Counted from the first letter of the stretch, positions 40,624 to 49,846 are shown. The stretch is 64,000 bases of DNA from Nocardioides sp. SYSU D00065 (GCF_017916425.1 NZ_JAFMSX010000004.1:62001-126000); one strand, 5' to 3'. Numbers and translations: made by a program. Notes: a model not told the origin generated them from the letters alone.

Positions 40624-41367
40624 ATGGCTGCTCCTGCCCTGGTTGCCCTGGCCCACGGAAGCCGGGACCCGCGTTCGGCCGCGACGATCAAGGCGCTCGT
40701 CGCCGAGGTCAAGGCCATGCGTCCCGACCTCCGCATCGAGACGGCCTTCCTCGACCTCGCCAAGCCGACGTTCGACACGGTCGTCGACCGGCTCGTCAAG
40801 GCCGGCCACGACGAGATCGTCGTCGTGCCCCTGCTGCTCACCGAGGCCTACCACGCCAAGGTCGACGTGCCCGAGGCGATCGCCTCGGCCATGGCGCGCC
40901 ACGACGGCGTCCGCATCCAGGCCAGTCGCATCCTCGGCATGGAGACGGCGTTCCTGGAGGTCCTCGACCTGCGCCTGCGCGACGCGCTGCGCGCCGCCCG
41001 CGTGCGCGAGCTGGACGCCCTCGTGCTGGCCGCGGCCGGCTCGTCCGACCCGCTCGCCAACCAGTCGGTGGCCCGCATCGCCCGCACCTGGGGCGCGCGC
41101 CACAAGCTGCCCGTCACGGCCGCCTTCGCCTCCGCGGCCCCGCCGGCCACCGGCGAGGCCGTCCGCGCGTTCCGCGCCGAGGGCAGGCGCCACATCGCGG
41201 TCGCGTCGTTCTTCCTGGCGCCGGGCCGGCTGCCCGACCGGGCGGGTGAGCTGGCGATCGAGGCGGGCGCGGTGGCAGTCTCCGACCCGCTGGGCGCGCA
41301 CCCGGCCGTGGCCCGCGCGATCCTGGCCCGCTACGCCGTCGGCGCCGTCGAGCTCGTCCCGGTCTGA
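40624..41367 (+). CDS. sirohydrochlorin chelatase (CbiX/SirB type)
   Basis: 247 residues from ATG 40624, 94 bases after cysH. Two CbiX half-domains are seen: ALVALAHGSRDPRSAATI with the catalytic His, and EIVVVPLLLTEAYHAKVDVPEA with the second. A third motif region (GRRHIAVASFFLAPGRLPDRAG) belongs to the second half. It inserts iron into sirohydrochlorin to make siroheme, the cofactor of the sulfite reductase upstream, so its place in the operon makes sense. The gap after cysH holds only a weak 32-codon frame. Confidence 0.88.
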   Translation: MAAPALVALAHGSRDPRSAATIKALVAEVKAMRPDLRIETAFLDLAKPTFDTVVDRLVKAGHDEIVVVPLLLTEAYHAKVDVPEAIASAMARHDGVRIQASRILGMETAFLEVLDLRLRDALRAARVRELDALVLAAAGSSDPLANQSVARIARTWGARHKLPVTAAFASAAPPATGEAVRAFRAEGRRHIAVASFFLAPGRLPDRAGELAIEAGAVAVSDPLGAHPAVARAILARYAVGAVELVPV

Positions 41368-41376
41368 TCGGGCGGC

Positions 41377-41412
41377 CGCCGGCCGTGCGGGCCCACGCCC
41401 GGACGGCCGGCG
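41377..41412. terminator. bidirectional terminator
   Basis: A 10-bp inverted repeat (CGCCGGCCGT / ACGGCCGGCG) around a 16-base loop that itself is GC-rich, in the 45-base gap between two converging genes. It can end both the sulfur operon and the AlkD-like gene transcript. Confidence 0.7.
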
Positions 41413-42117
41413 TCACCCGAGGTGCTTGAGCGCCTCGCGCCGGGACAGTCCGCTCAACCGGTCGGCGTGGGTCGCGACGAAGGCCCTGACCCAGGCCGGG
41501 TCCGTCCGCGCGTGCTGGCGCAGCGCCCAGCCCAGCGCCTTGCGGACGAAGAACTCCCTGCCGTACGCCGTGTCGTCGAGGTTGGCGACCAGCACCCGCT
41601 CGAGCAGGTCGGTGTCGGTGCGCTCGCCGTGGCGCAGCTGCGCCAGCATCGCCGTACGTCGCACCCACAGGCTCTCGCCGTCGACCGCCCAGGCGTCGAG
41701 CACCGGCGTCGTCTCCGCCCGGTGGGCGCTCAGCACCGCGCCGACCGGGTGGGCGGCGATCTCGTCGACGACGTCCCACCAGGCTCCGGACCGGACGAGC
41801 TGCTCGAGCAGCGGCAGCAGCTCGGGGTCGAGCCACTGCCGGTAGGCCCGGTGCCGCACGAGCGCGATCGCGGCGTACCACTCCTCGCGGTGCGTCGCGT
41901 CCTCCCAGAGCTCGAGGACCGCCGCCTGCCACGAGCCGCGGTCGTCGAAGCGGTGCTCGACCAGCAGCGGGCGGAGCAGTGCCCTGAGGGCAGGCGCGCC
42001 GAGGCCGACGAATGGCAGCGCGGACTTCATGTACGCCTGCTGCTGCGCCGCCCGCGCCGGGTCGCCGGCTTCGGCCAGCGCCGCCCGGACCGCGCCCGCG
42101 TACGTCACCGCCGGCAC
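41413..42117 (-). CDS. AlkD-like DNA alkylation repair protein
   Basis: 234 residues from GTG 42117 (GGACGGA upstream). Six or so HEAT-like repeats are visible: YMKSALPFVGLGAPALRALLRPL, then HREEWYAAIALVRHRAYRQWL, WDVVDEIAAHPVGAVL, and near the C-terminus AYGREFFVRKALGWALRQHAR. AlkD-type glycosylases remove N3/N7-alkyl purines; the catalytic Asp region WWDVVDEIA is conserved. It is the last gene of the PPK2-HipA-DUF3037 run, eight bases from the DUF3037 stop. Confidence 0.82.
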   Translation of the reverse strand: MPAVTYAGAVRAALAEAGDPARAAQQQAYMKSALPFVGLGAPALRALLRPLLVEHRFDDRGSWQAAVLELWEDATHREEWYAAIALVRHRAYRQWLDPELLPLLEQLVRSGAWWDVVDEIAAHPVGAVLSAHRAETTPVLDAWAVDGESLWVRRTAMLAQLRHGERTDTDLLERVLVANLDDTAYGREFFVRKALGWALRQHARTDPAWVRAFVATHADRLSGLSRREALKHLG

Positions 42118-42125
42118 TCCGTCCG

Positions 42126-42515
42126 TCAGCCGACCAGGCGCTCGCGCAGGTGCTCGAGCTGGCGGGCGGGGTCTTCGGTGACGCCCCCGTGCACCGGGCC
42201 GGGCTGCAGGACGGTGCTGCGCGGCGCCTTGAGGAAGCCGAAGCGCTGACCCAGGGACTGCCGCGCCGCCTCCCCCGCACGTTCGTCGCCGCGGCAGACC
42301 CGGTCCACGAAGGTGAGCGCGTCGCAGACCTGGTCGACGTCGACGCGCGGGTCGAGCGCCCGCAGCCGGTCGGGGTCGACCGCCCACCGCACGTCGAGGT
42401 AGTCGGCGCTCTGGCAGTGCAGCACGACGCCGACGTTGAGGAACTCCTCGCGGTCCGGGCGCGGCACGCAGCGCAGCACCACGTACTGGTACGCCGACCG
42501 CGTCGGTGCCGTCAT
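42126..42515 (-). CDS. DUF3037-domain protein
   Basis: 129 residues from ATG 42515, which overlaps the stop of the HipA-like gene (ATGA). The family signature is YQYVVLRCVPRPDREEFLNVGVVLHC. DUF3037 genes commonly follow HipA-family kinase genes in actinobacteria, but the function is unknown. It is translationally coupled to the kinase upstream, which suggests the two proteins work together. Confidence 0.88.
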   Translation of the reverse strand: MTAPTRSAYQYVVLRCVPRPDREEFLNVGVVLHCQSADYLDVRWAVDPDRLRALDPRVDVDQVCDALTFVDRVCRGDERAGEAARQSLGQRFGFLKAPRSTVLQPGPVHGGVTEDPARQLEHLRERLVG

Positions 42516-43276
42516 CGTGCCGCCTCCGGCAGCCACTGCCGCGTGCCGAGGCGCGCAACGAGGAAGTCGACGTACGCCGCCCGCAGCGCGTCCGGGGTCT
42601 CGGCGCCAGGGACCGGCTCGAGCCAGACGTCGGGCACCTCGGCGAGCATCTCGACGAACACGTCCCGGTCCAGGCTGGCGGAGATCTCCTCGTCGAGGGC
42701 ACGAGCCCGGCCTGCGCACGTCTCGAAGACGTGCCCGGTCACGTCCCAGGCCTGCGCGGCGAAGCGTGCCGGGTCGGTGACGCCGGAGCGCCAGCCGTGA
42801 TGGAAGTAGAGCGAGGCGCCGTGGTCGATCACCCACAGGTCGCCGTGCCAGACCAGCAGGTTGGGGTTGCGCCAGGAGCGGTCGACGTTGGCGGTGAACG
42901 CGTCGAGCCACAGCACCCGCGCCCCCTCGTCGTCGGCCGTGTCGACCTGACCGTCCACGCCGAACGCACCGGGTAGGAAGTCGATGCCGAGGTTGGGCCC
43001 GGCGCTGGCGTTGAGCAGGTCCTGCACCTCCTCGTCGGCCTCGTAGCGGGCCAGCTCGGGGTCGAGGTCGAGCAGCACCAACCGCGGGGTGCGCAGGCCG
43101 AGCCGGGTCGCGAGGGCGCTCACCACGACCTCGGCGACGAGCACCTTGGCGCCCTGTCCGGCGCCGCGGAACTTGCAGACGTAGGTGCCGAGGTCGTCGC
43201 CCTCGACGACGCCCGGCAGGCTGCCGCCCTCGCGCAGGGGCGTCACGTAGCGCGTGACGGTCACGGTGTGGATCAT
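42512..43276 (-). CDS. HipA-family kinase-like protein
   Basis: 254 residues from ATG 43276, overlapping the PPK2 stop. N-terminal strands (TVTRYVTPLREGGSLPG, TYVCKFRGAGQGAKVLVAEVV) hold a nucleotide-binding lysine; the catalytic loop is LDAFTANVDRSWRNPNLL (D-x-x-x-x-N-x-D-R...N) followed by WVIDHGASLYFH, the DFG-like metal-binding Asp. It lacks the HipA N-terminal subdomain and has no HipB-type partner, so it is not a classic HipAB toxin. The DUF3037 gene downstream is its likely partner. Confidence 0.85.
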   Translation of the reverse strand: MIHTVTVTRYVTPLREGGSLPGVVEGDDLGTYVCKFRGAGQGAKVLVAEVVVSALATRLGLRTPRLVLLDLDPELARYEADEEVQDLLNASAGPNLGIDFLPGAFGVDGQVDTADDEGARVLWLDAFTANVDRSWRNPNLLVWHGDLWVIDHGASLYFHHGWRSGVTDPARFAAQAWDVTGHVFETCAGRARALDEEISASLDRDVFVEMLAEVPDVWLEPVPGAETPDALRAAYVDFLVARLGTRQWLPEAAR

Positions 43277-44127
43277 CGGACCGGACCCTCCTCGGCCAAG
43301 CGCCGCTTCTCGCGCTCGACGTCGAACTCGGCGGCGGGCCAGTGCAGGTCCAGACCGCGGAGGGTGTCGAGGAGGAGGTGGCCGACTGCCAGGTTGCGAT
43401 ACCACTTCTTGTCGGCCGGGACGACGTGCCAGGGGGCGGCGTCGGTGTGCGTGCGCTCGAGCGCGACCTCGTAGGCCTGCCGGTAGGTCCGCCAGTGGGA
43501 GCGCTCCTCGAGGTCGCCGGGGTTGTACTTCCAGTGCTTCTCGGGGTTGGCGAGCCGCTCGGCCAGTCGCGCCCTCTGCTCCTCGGCGCTGACGTGGAGC
43601 ATGCACTTGATGATGGAGAACCCGTCGTCGACCAGGCGGGCCTCGAAGTCGTTGATCGCGCCGTAGCGGCGCTCGATCTCCGTCGGGTCGGCGAGGCCGT
43701 GCACCCGCGCGATCAGCACGTCCTCGTAGTGCGAGCGGTCGAAGACGCCGATGAAACCGGGCTCGGGCAGGCCCTTCTCGATGCGCCAGAGGAAGTCGTG
43801 CGCGCGCTCCTGCTCGGTCGGCGCCTTGAAGCTGGTGATCCGCACGCCCTGCGGGTCGACGAGCCCGATCGTGTGCCGCAGCACCCCGCCCTTGCCGCTG
43901 GTGTCCATGCCCTGCAGCACCAGCAGCACCCGCCGCGGCGAGCCCGCGGTGCGCTCGGCCCAGAGCCGTTCCTGCAGGTCCGACAGCTCGGGCTCCATCG
44001 CGGCGAGAGCCGCCTTGCCGTCGGCCTTGGAGCCGTCGAATCCCGGCGCCGCATCGGTGTCGATGGCGGTCAGGTCGACCGGACCTCCCTTCAGGCGCAG
44101 GGCGTCGGCGATCGCGGAGGTCGTCAT
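43273..44127 (-). CDS. polyphosphate kinase 2 (PPK2 family)
   Basis: 284 residues from ATG 44127; an earlier start at 44232 is unsupported. Walker A-type GMDTSGKGGVLRH, lid FIGVFDRSHYEDVLIARVHGL and C-terminal KKWYRNLAVGHLLLDTL are the PPK2 hallmarks. It transfers phosphate from polyphosphate to a nucleotide; class (ADP or AMP use) cannot be told from this. It leads a translationally coupled run with the HipA-like kinase and DUF3037. Confidence 0.9.
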   Translation of the reverse strand: MTTSAIADALRLKGGPVDLTAIDTDAAPGFDGSKADGKAALAAMEPELSDLQERLWAERTAGSPRRVLLVLQGMDTSGKGGVLRHTIGLVDPQGVRITSFKAPTEQERAHDFLWRIEKGLPEPGFIGVFDRSHYEDVLIARVHGLADPTEIERRYGAINDFEARLVDDGFSIIKCMLHVSAEEQRARLAERLANPEKHWKYNPGDLEERSHWRTYRQAYEVALERTHTDAAPWHVVPADKKWYRNLAVGHLLLDTLRGLDLHWPAAEFDVEREKRRLAEEGPVR

Positions 44128-44168
44128 GGCGTCATTCTGGCCCACGTGAGCCGGCGGCCGGACGGCGC

Positions 44169-44669
44169 TCAGTGCGCCAGGGCGTCCGCGTCCACGACGG
44201 GCGGGAGCACCGACCACGGGAAGTCGATCCACCGCTCGGTCAGCCGCCAGGCGTAGTCGGGCTTGATCACCGACTGCGGCTTCTCGTAGATCACCACCGT
44301 GCGCGCCTCGGCGACGTGCCCGCCGCAGAACTGGTGCACCAGCTCGAGGGTCCGTCCGGTGTCGGCCACGTCGTCGGTGATCAGCACCCGGAGACCCGAC
44401 AGGTCCACGGCGGCCGGGGTGGGCGGCAGCATGATCGGCACGTCGAGCCGCTGGTCCACCCCGGTGTAGAACTCGACGTTGACGACCGAGATGTTCTTGA
44501 CGGCCAGGGCGTAGCCCAGGCCCATGCCGAGCGCGAGACCGCCGCGGGCGATGGCCAGGATGATGTCGGGGCGGTAACCGGAGTCCGCGACCTTCTGGGC
44601 CAGCTCTCGCGTGGCCGTGCCGAACAGGTCGTAGGTGAGGACCTCGCGCTCGTTGCTCACGTGGCCCAT
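44169..44669 (-). CDS. phosphoribosyltransferase
   Basis: 166 residues from ATG 44669; GTG 44660 is an alternative. The PRPP-binding motif VLITDDVADTGRTLE and the flexible region ARGGLALGMGLGYAL are clear, as in hypoxanthine/xanthine/guanine phosphoribosyltransferases of the type I family. The substrate cannot be named from these motifs. It is a single gene between PPK2 and recX. Confidence 0.85.
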   Translation of the reverse strand: MGHVSNEREVLTYDLFGTATRELAQKVADSGYRPDIILAIARGGLALGMGLGYALAVKNISVVNVEFYTGVDQRLDVPIMLPPTPAAVDLSGLRVLITDDVADTGRTLELVHQFCGGHVAEARTVVIYEKPQSVIKPDYAWRLTERWIDFPWSVLPPVVDADALAH

Positions 44670-44733
44670 CCCACCAGAGGTCGCCGCGACTGGGAACCTC
44701 CGCACGGGGGGCGAGACGCCGGCGGGACGTCGC

Positions 44734-45492
44734 TCAGTCGTCGACCGTGTCGAGCACGTCGTGCCCGTCGAGGTCGTCGCCCTCGGCGTCCTCGGCGTCG
44801 CCCAGAGCCTCGCGGACCACCGAGAACGCGAGACCGGCGGAGTAGCCCTTGCGGGCCAGCAGCCCGGCGAGCCGCCGGGTGGCGACCTGGCGGTCGAGAC
44901 CGCTCATCGAGCGCAGCTTCTTGTCGACCAGCGCGCGGGCGGCCACCCGCTCGTCGGCGTCGTCGATCTGCTCCAGCGCGGCGGCCGTCGCCTCGTCGTC
45001 CACGCCCTTGCGGCGCAGCTCCTGCGCCAACGCGCGCGGCGCCAGCCCGCGGCTGCGGTGCCGACTCTCGACCCACTGCTGGGCATAGGCCGCGTCATCG
45101 ATCAGACCGACCTCGGTGAACCGGTCGAGCAGCTCGGTCGCGACGTCCTGGGGCACGTCGCGCTTGGCCAGCTTGTCCGCGAGCTCCTTGCGGGTGCGCG
45201 CCTGACCGGTGAGCGAGTCGAGCAGGATCGTGCGTCCCACGCCCTCGGGATCCGCCTCGACCGCGGCCGCAGCGGCTGCCGCGGCGGCGGCCTTCGCCTC
45301 CGCGCGCTCGGCCGGGGTGCGCGTACGCCCCCGCCCTCGCCCCCGTCGACGGCTCCCGTCCCTGCCGCGGACCGGAGCCGGGTCGGCGGCCGGGTCGGCG
45401 GCCGGCGCGGGCGGGCTCTGACCCACCCACGCCTGCACGCCGAGGGAGACGTCGCCGACCCAGTCCGGTGCCGGGCGGGACTCAGAAGTCAT
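44734..45492 (-). CDS. recX: recombination regulator RecX
   Basis: 252 residues overlapping the 3' end of recA by 11 bases, so the two are co-transcribed. A basic and alanine-rich N-terminus ([23 protein letters not shown], then a poly-Ala run) precedes three-helix RecX repeats: [59 protein letters not shown]. RecX inhibits or tunes RecA filaments. The extension makes it longer than E. coli RecX (166 residues), as in other actinobacteria. Confidence 0.92.
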   Translation of the reverse strand: MTSESRPAPDWVGDVSLGVQAWVGQSPPAPAADPAADPAPVRGRDGSRRRGRGRGRTRTPAERAEAKAAAAAAAAAAVEADPEGVGRTILLDSLTGQARTRKELADKLAKRDVPQDVATELLDRFTEVGLIDDAAYAQQWVESRHRSRGLAPRALAQELRRKGVDDEATAAALEQIDDADERVAARALVDKKLRSMSGLDRQVATRRLAGLLARKGYSAGLAFSVVREALGDAEDAEGDDLDGHDVLDTVDD

Positions 45493-46534
45493 TGACCCCG
45501 ATGGGCTCGTCGCTCAGGTCGTCGGCCGGCTTGTCGACGGCCGGGATGACGCCCAGCTTCTCCAGGATCAGCTTCTCGATCTCGTTGGCCAGGTCGGGGT
45601 TGTCCCGCAGGAAGTTGCGCGAGTTCTCCTTGCCCTGGCCGAGCTGGTCGCCCTCGTAGGTGTACCAGGCGCCGGCCTTGCGGATGATGCCCGCCTCGAC
45701 GCCGACGTCGATCAGCCCGCCCTCGCGGCTGATGCCCTTGCCGTACATGATGTCGAACTCGGCCTGCTTGAACGGCGGCGCGACCTTGTTCTTCACGACC
45801 TTGACGCGGGTGCGGTTGCCGACCATGTCGGTGCCGTCCTTGAGCGTCTCGATGCGCCGCACGTCGAGGCGCACCGAGGAGTAGAACTTCAGCGCGCGAC
45901 CACCGGTCGTGGTCTCGGGCGAGCCGAACATCACCCCGATCTTCTCGCGCAGCTGGTTGATGAAGATGGCGGTCGTGCCGGAGTTGTTGAGGGCACCGGT
46001 CATCTTGCGCAGCGCCTGGCTCATCAGGCGGGCCTGCAGACCGACGTGGCTGTCGCCCATCTCGCCCTCGATCTCCGCGCGAGGCACCAGGGCCGCCACG
46101 GAGTCGATGACGATGAGGGACAGCGCGCCCGAGCGGATCAGCATGTCGGCGATCTCGAGCGCCTGCTCCCCGGAGTCGGGCTGGGACACGAGGAGTGCGT
46201 CGGTGTCGACGCCGAGGGCCTTGGCGTAGTCGGGGTCGAGCGCGTGCTCGGCGTCGATGAAGGCGACGATGCCACCGGCCGCCTGGGCGTTGGCGACCGC
46301 GTGGAGCGCGACCGTCGTCTTTCCGGAGGACTCCGGACCGTAGACCTCCACGACCCGCCCGCGCGGCAGACCGCCCAGGCCGAGAGCGACGTCGAGGGCG
46401 ATCGACCCCGTGGGGATCACCTCGAGCGGGGCACGCGTCTCGTCGCCCAGTCGCATGACCGAGCCCTTGCCGAACTGCTTCTCCACCTGTGCGAGCGCGG
46501 CGTCGAGGGCCTTCTCGCGGTCTGCACCAGCCAT
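45482..46534 (-). CDS. recA: recombinase A
   Basis: 350 residues. Walker A is GPESSGKTT at about residues 66-74; Walker B lies in [15 protein letters not shown]1 and L2 DNA-binding loops are at [22 protein letters not shown] and [20 protein letters not shown]. It catalyses strand exchange and LexA cleavage. The start at ATG 46534 gives the normal family length. An SOS box lies 139 bases upstream. Confidence 0.98.
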   Translation of the reverse strand: MAGADREKALDAALAQVEKQFGKGSVMRLGDETRAPLEVIPTGSIALDVALGLGGLPRGRVVEVYGPESSGKTTVALHAVANAQAAGGIVAFIDAEHALDPDYAKALGVDTDALLVSQPDSGEQALEIADMLIRSGALSLIVIDSVAALVPRAEIEGEMGDSHVGLQARLMSQALRKMTGALNNSGTTAIFINQLREKIGVMFGSPETTTGGRALKFYSSVRLDVRRIETLKDGTDMVGNRTRVKVVKNKVAPPFKQAEFDIMYGKGISREGGLIDVGVEAGIIRKAGAWYTYEGDQLGQGKENSRNFLRDNPDLANEIEKLILEKLGVIPAVDKPADDLSDEPIGVNDF

Positions 46535-46672
46535 GGCTGTGTCCCGTTCTCTCGTCGTGTCGTGTGCGGTACGTCTGCGACGCTAGAGCGAGCCACCGAC
46601 AGTCCCTGATCAGGACGGTCGAACGCTGTGGACAACCTCGCCCCTCGTCGTACCTGTGGAGGAACAGTAGCC

Positions 46673-46686
46673 CGAACACGTGTTCG
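46673..46686 (-). promoter_or_regulatory. LexA/SOS box upstream of recA
   Basis: The perfect 14-bp palindrome CGAACACGTGTTCG lies 139 bases upstream of recA and fits the actinobacterial LexA operator (CGAAC-N4-GTTCG). It sits between the MFS gene end and recA, so it controls recA and recX. Confidence 0.85.
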
Positions 46687-46722
46687 ACAGGCAGGTCCGG
46701 TGCGGCGTGTCGCGCGGCGCGT

Positions 46723-47979
46723 TCACGACGGGTCGCGCGTGAGCCGGCCGGCCACCACCACGGCGGCCGCCAGCAGCGCCGCGAACATGGCGAGCGCCGG
46801 ATAGCCCAGGACGTCGACGATGAACCCCGCCAGGGCTCCTCCGCCCGCGGCGGTGAGCGCCATCGCCATGTCGGAGGTGCCCTGCACGTCGGTGCGCGCC
46901 GCGATGGGGGTCCGGTCGGCGATGACCGTCGACGCGGCGACCGTCGCGCACGACCAGCCCACCCCGAGCAGGAACAGGCCGGCGAAGATCTGCCACGACG
47001 ACCCCTCCGGAGACACCCCGCACAGGGCGAGCGACCCCAGCAGCACCGCTCCCCCGGCGACCAGCACGCTCGCGCGGCCGTAGCGGTCGGCCGCCCAGCC
47101 GACCAGCGGCGAGAACGCGAACATGCCGAGCACGTGGATGGAGATCACGAACCCGATGACCTCCAGGTGCGCCCCGCCGTGCTCCATGTGCAGCGGAGTC
47201 ATGATCATCACGGTCACCATCGCCGCGTGCGCGCAGGCCATCGCCACCACTGCCGCGCCGACGGCCGGCACGTCTCGTACGACCGCGACGAAGCGGCCCC
47301 ACGACCGGCGGCCAGACTCCGCTCCTGCCGCGGCGGTGAGACCGGCGGTCCGCTGCGCGAGCAGCAGCGGGTCCGGTCGCAGCCGGAGCCACACCCAGCC
47401 GGCTGCGAGGACGAGCACGACCGCCCCGATGGCGAAGCCGCCGGTGAGCTCGGGGATGTCGAGCGATCGGGCCACCACGCCGCCGACACCGGTGAGGTTG
47501 GGCCCGGCGACCGCGCCGATGGTGGTGGCCCACACGACGACCGACAGCGCCCGCGCACGGTGCTGCTCGGTGGCCAGGTCGGTCGCGGCGTAGCGCGAGC
47601 CGCTGTTGACCGCGGAGGTCGCTCCCAGGAGCACCGCACCGGCCAGCAGGGCGAGCATCGAGTCGACGACCCCGGCGAGGACCGCGAGGAGGGCCCCGGC
47701 CGCGCCGAGCAGGTAGCCGGCGGCAAGCCCGACCCGGCGACCGCGCCGGCGCATCAACCGCGCCAGCCCGTACGCGGCAGCCGCGGTGCCGAGGACTTGG
47801 AAGGTCTGCGCCAGCCCGGCCATCGTCTCGCTGCCGGAGATGTCGCGGGCGAGCAGCGAGGCGGTCGCAATGCCGATGGTCACGCCGACGGCGCCGACCG
47901 CCTGGCTCACCACGAGCGTCCGTACGGTGCGGCGCTGCACCGCCTCGACGTCGAGCGACTCCTCGGTGCCGGTCCTCAC
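46723..47979 (-). CDS. MFS transporter
   Basis: 418 residues from GTG 47979, overlapping the DUF3046 stop (GTGA). Twelve hydrophobic segments are expected; the first is TVRTLVVSQAVGAVGVTIGIATASLLA, and the loop 2-3 motif is LARLMRRRGRRVGLAAGYLLG. The second half shows FSPLVGWAADRYGRASVLVAGG. It is an efflux-type member; the substrate is unknown. It follows the DUF3046, methyltransferase and DinB genes in a coupled run. Confidence 0.85.
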   Translation of the reverse strand: MRTGTEESLDVEAVQRRTVRTLVVSQAVGAVGVTIGIATASLLARDISGSETMAGLAQTFQVLGTAAAAYGLARLMRRRGRRVGLAAGYLLGAAGALLAVLAGVVDSMLALLAGAVLLGATSAVNSGSRYAATDLATEQHRARALSVVVWATTIGAVAGPNLTGVGGVVARSLDIPELTGGFAIGAVVLVLAAGWVWLRLRPDPLLLAQRTAGLTAAAGAESGRRSWGRFVAVVRDVPAVGAAVVAMACAHAAMVTVMIMTPLHMEHGGAHLEVIGFVISIHVLGMFAFSPLVGWAADRYGRASVLVAGGAVLLGSLALCGVSPEGSSWQIFAGLFLLGVGWSCATVAASTVIADRTPIAARTDVQGTSDMAMALTAAGGGALAGFIVDVLGYPALAMFAALLAAAVVVAGRLTRDPS

Positions 47980-48170
47980 CGCTCGCTGTCCGGCAGCTCG
48001 AGGTGGCGGCGTACGGCCGCCCACACCTGCTTGGGCGGCACCCCCGCGTCGAGCGCCTCCAGCGTCGTGCGTCCGTCGAGGTCGCGCACCACGGTGAGCT
48101 CGGCCCAGGTCCGTGAGTAGGCGCGGCCCAGCGCCGCGTCGAGCCGTGCCCAGAACTCGGTGTGCCTCAT
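47976..48170 (-). CDS. DUF3046 protein
   Basis: 64 residues from ATG 48170. The whole family pattern is present: RHTEFWARLDAALGRAYSRTWAELTVV then GRTTLEALDAGVPPKQVWAAV and a final LELPDSER. DUF3046 genes sit just upstream of recA across actinobacteria; function is unknown. It overlaps both neighbours by four bases. Confidence 0.92.
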   Translation of the reverse strand: MRHTEFWARLDAALGRAYSRTWAELTVVRDLDGRTTLEALDAGVPPKQVWAAVRRHLELPDSER

Positions 48171-48784
48171 GACCCCAGCGAACCACGGACCGCCGACAGC
48201 TCGAGCCACGTCTCGTCGGCCTTGCCCACGATCCCGGAGCGCATCGCGACGTCGGTCCAGCCCGTGTCCGACATCGCTGCGCGAAGCGCAGCCTCGCGCC
48301 AGTACGTGAAGTGGCGTGGGGAGGTGACCGAGCCGTGCGTCGACCAGCCCTCGCCGTCGCCCTCCTTGAACGACGCCCGCAGCACGCCGCCTGCCCGAGT
48401 GACCGCGGCGAGCCGGGCCAGCACAGTCGGCAGGTCAGGACGCGAGACGTGCAGCAGCGAGGCGTTCGCCCACACGGCGTCGTAGAGGCCGTCGGGTGCG
48501 GCGAGGTCGTCGACGAGCGGGTCGAGCAGGTCGCAGTCGTGGCCCTGCTCACGGAGCAGGTCGACGAACCCGGGGGTGACGTCGGTGCGCCGCACGCGCA
48601 GGCCGCGCTCCTCCATCGCCAGCGCGTCGCGGCCGCCTGCCGAGCCGATCTCGAGCACCGTCGCGCCGCGACCCACCACGGCCGCCAGCTCGTCGAGGCG
48701 CGCCCCTACGGCGGGAGGCACGCGTGCCGTCGCCGCGGCGTACGCCGCGGCGTCGCGGTCGTAGGCCCGGACGGTGTGGTTCAC
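48167..48784 (-). CDS. SAM-dependent methyltransferase
   Basis: 205 residues from ATG 48784 (ATGA overlap with the DinB gene). SAM-binding motif I is VLEIGSAGGRDALAM, motif II follows as VRRTDVTPGFVDLL, and the post-motif segment is YDAVWANASLLHVSRPDLP. The substrate is not clear from sequence. The C-terminus ends SAVRGSLGS. Confidence 0.85.
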   Translation of the reverse strand: MNHTVRAYDRDAAAYAAATARVPPAVGARLDELAAVVGRGATVLEIGSAGGRDALAMEERGLRVRRTDVTPGFVDLLREQGHDCDLLDPLVDDLAAPDGLYDAVWANASLLHVSRPDLPTVLARLAAVTRAGGVLRASFKEGDGEGWSTHGSVTSPRHFTYWREAALRAAMSDTGWTDVAMRSGIVGKADETWLELSAVRGSLGS

Positions 48785-49314
48785 GACCGGACCCAGTCCG
48801 ACCCCACGTCATGGAGGTGGTGCACGACGTCGTGGAGGTGGTAGCTGCCGAGCGTCTCGACGGTGAACCCGTCACCGTTGGACCGCACCCCGCGGCGCCC
48901 CTTCGTCTCCTCGGTGACACCGGCGTAGACGCCCGCGACCGTCTCGGCCGCGGCGACGAGCTCGGTCGCGACGACCGCCGGGTCCTGGCTGCCGTAGTCG
49001 TGCTCCACCGCGGTGGCGTCCTGGTCCCAGTTGGGGAACGTCGGCTCGTCCTCCTCCAGCATCAGTCGTGCCCGCTCGGCGAAGATCGTGTGTACGTCGC
49101 GGACGTGGCAGGCGTACTCCAGCGCCGACCACACCGCCGGCTCGGGTCGCTCGGCCGCGTCCCCGCGAGTCAGCACCATGGACCATGCCGCCGCGGTGTC
49201 CCGCATCAGCTCAGGCAGGTCGGCCAGCTGCTGCGCCGACGGGTCGAAGCCGCACTCCAGGCAGGGGCGCTCGATGACCCAGGTCCAGTCCTTGGTGTCG
49301 GTCTCGATGCTCAT
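48781..49314 (-). CDS. DinB-family protein
   Basis: 177 residues from ATG 49314; ATG 49323 is possible. A four-helix bundle with metal ligands is expected; visible marks are SALEYACHVRDVHTIF with its His, and the ending YHLHDVVHHLHDVGSDW with several His. DinB proteins are often metal-dependent thiol transferases or unknown. It is the first gene of the minus-strand run ending with the MFS gene. Confidence 0.85.
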   Translation of the reverse strand: MSIETDTKDWTWVIERPCLECGFDPSAQQLADLPELMRDTAAAWSMVLTRGDAAERPEPAVWSALEYACHVRDVHTIFAERARLMLEEDEPTFPNWDQDATAVEHDYGSQDPAVVATELVAAAETVAGVYAGVTEETKGRRGVRSNGDGFTVETLGSYHLHDVVHHLHDVGSDWVRS

Positions 49315-49357
49315 GCCCGTCATCCAACCAGTCCTGCCACCGGGGACAATGTGCGGA

Positions 49358-49846
49358 ATGGACATCCGTCGCGCACTTCCCGCCGACCTCGACGCGGTCG
49401 CGCGGATCTACGCGCGCGAGGCACGCGAGGGGCACGCGACCTTCGACGTGGAGGCCCGGCCCATGACTCTGTGGCGCGAGCGCCTCGACGCGTCGGGCGC
49501 CGGCGACCACTTCCTCGTGGCCGAGCACGAGGGTGCCGTGATCGGCTACGCCACCTCGTCTCCGTTTCGGCCCAAGCCCGCCTACCGACACACCCGGGAG
49601 AGCACCGTCTACGTCGCCCCGGGCCACCAGGGGCTCGGCGCCGGTCGCGCCCTGTACGACGCGCTCCTGACGGCGCTCGCCGCCGACGGCATCCATCTGG
49701 TCGTGGCCGCCGTCGCGCTCCCCAATCCCGCGAGCCTCGCGCTGCACCGCGCGTGCGGGTTCGAGGAGGTCGGCGTCATGCGCGAGGTCGGCCGCAAGCT
49801 CGACCGGTGGATCGACATCGCCTGGCTTCAACGGGTGCTGGACTGA
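49358..49846 (+). CDS. GNAT N-acetyltransferase (phosphinothricin/methionine sulfoximine type)
   Basis: 162 residues from ATG 49358. The acetyl-CoA motif is VYVAPGHQGLGAGRALYDALL, preceded by GYATSSPFRPKPAYRHTRESTV, the pattern of the pat/bar and YncA family. ATFDVEARPMTLWRERLD helps confirm it. Such enzymes acetylate amino-acid-like substrates; the true one is unknown. It is divergent from the DinB gene. Confidence 0.88.
   Translation: MDIRRALPADLDAVARIYAREAREGHATFDVEARPMTLWRERLDASGAGDHFLVAEHEGAVIGYATSSPFRPKPAYRHTRESTVYVAPGHQGLGAGRALYDALLTALAADGIHLVVAAVALPNPASLALHRACGFEEVGVMREVGRKLDRWIDIAWLQRVLD

Noticed and set aside
40526..40624. 32-codon ORF between cysH and the chelatase, overlapping cysH by ATGA
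   Set aside because: The product is low-complexity (Thr, Pro, Arg, His) with no motif, and codon use does not look like a gene; the overlap alone is not enough.
46489..48120. 543-codon plus-strand ORF opposite recA and the MFS gene
   Set aside because: A shadow frame typical of high-GC DNA; arginine/histidine/glycine-rich product opposite well-supported genes.
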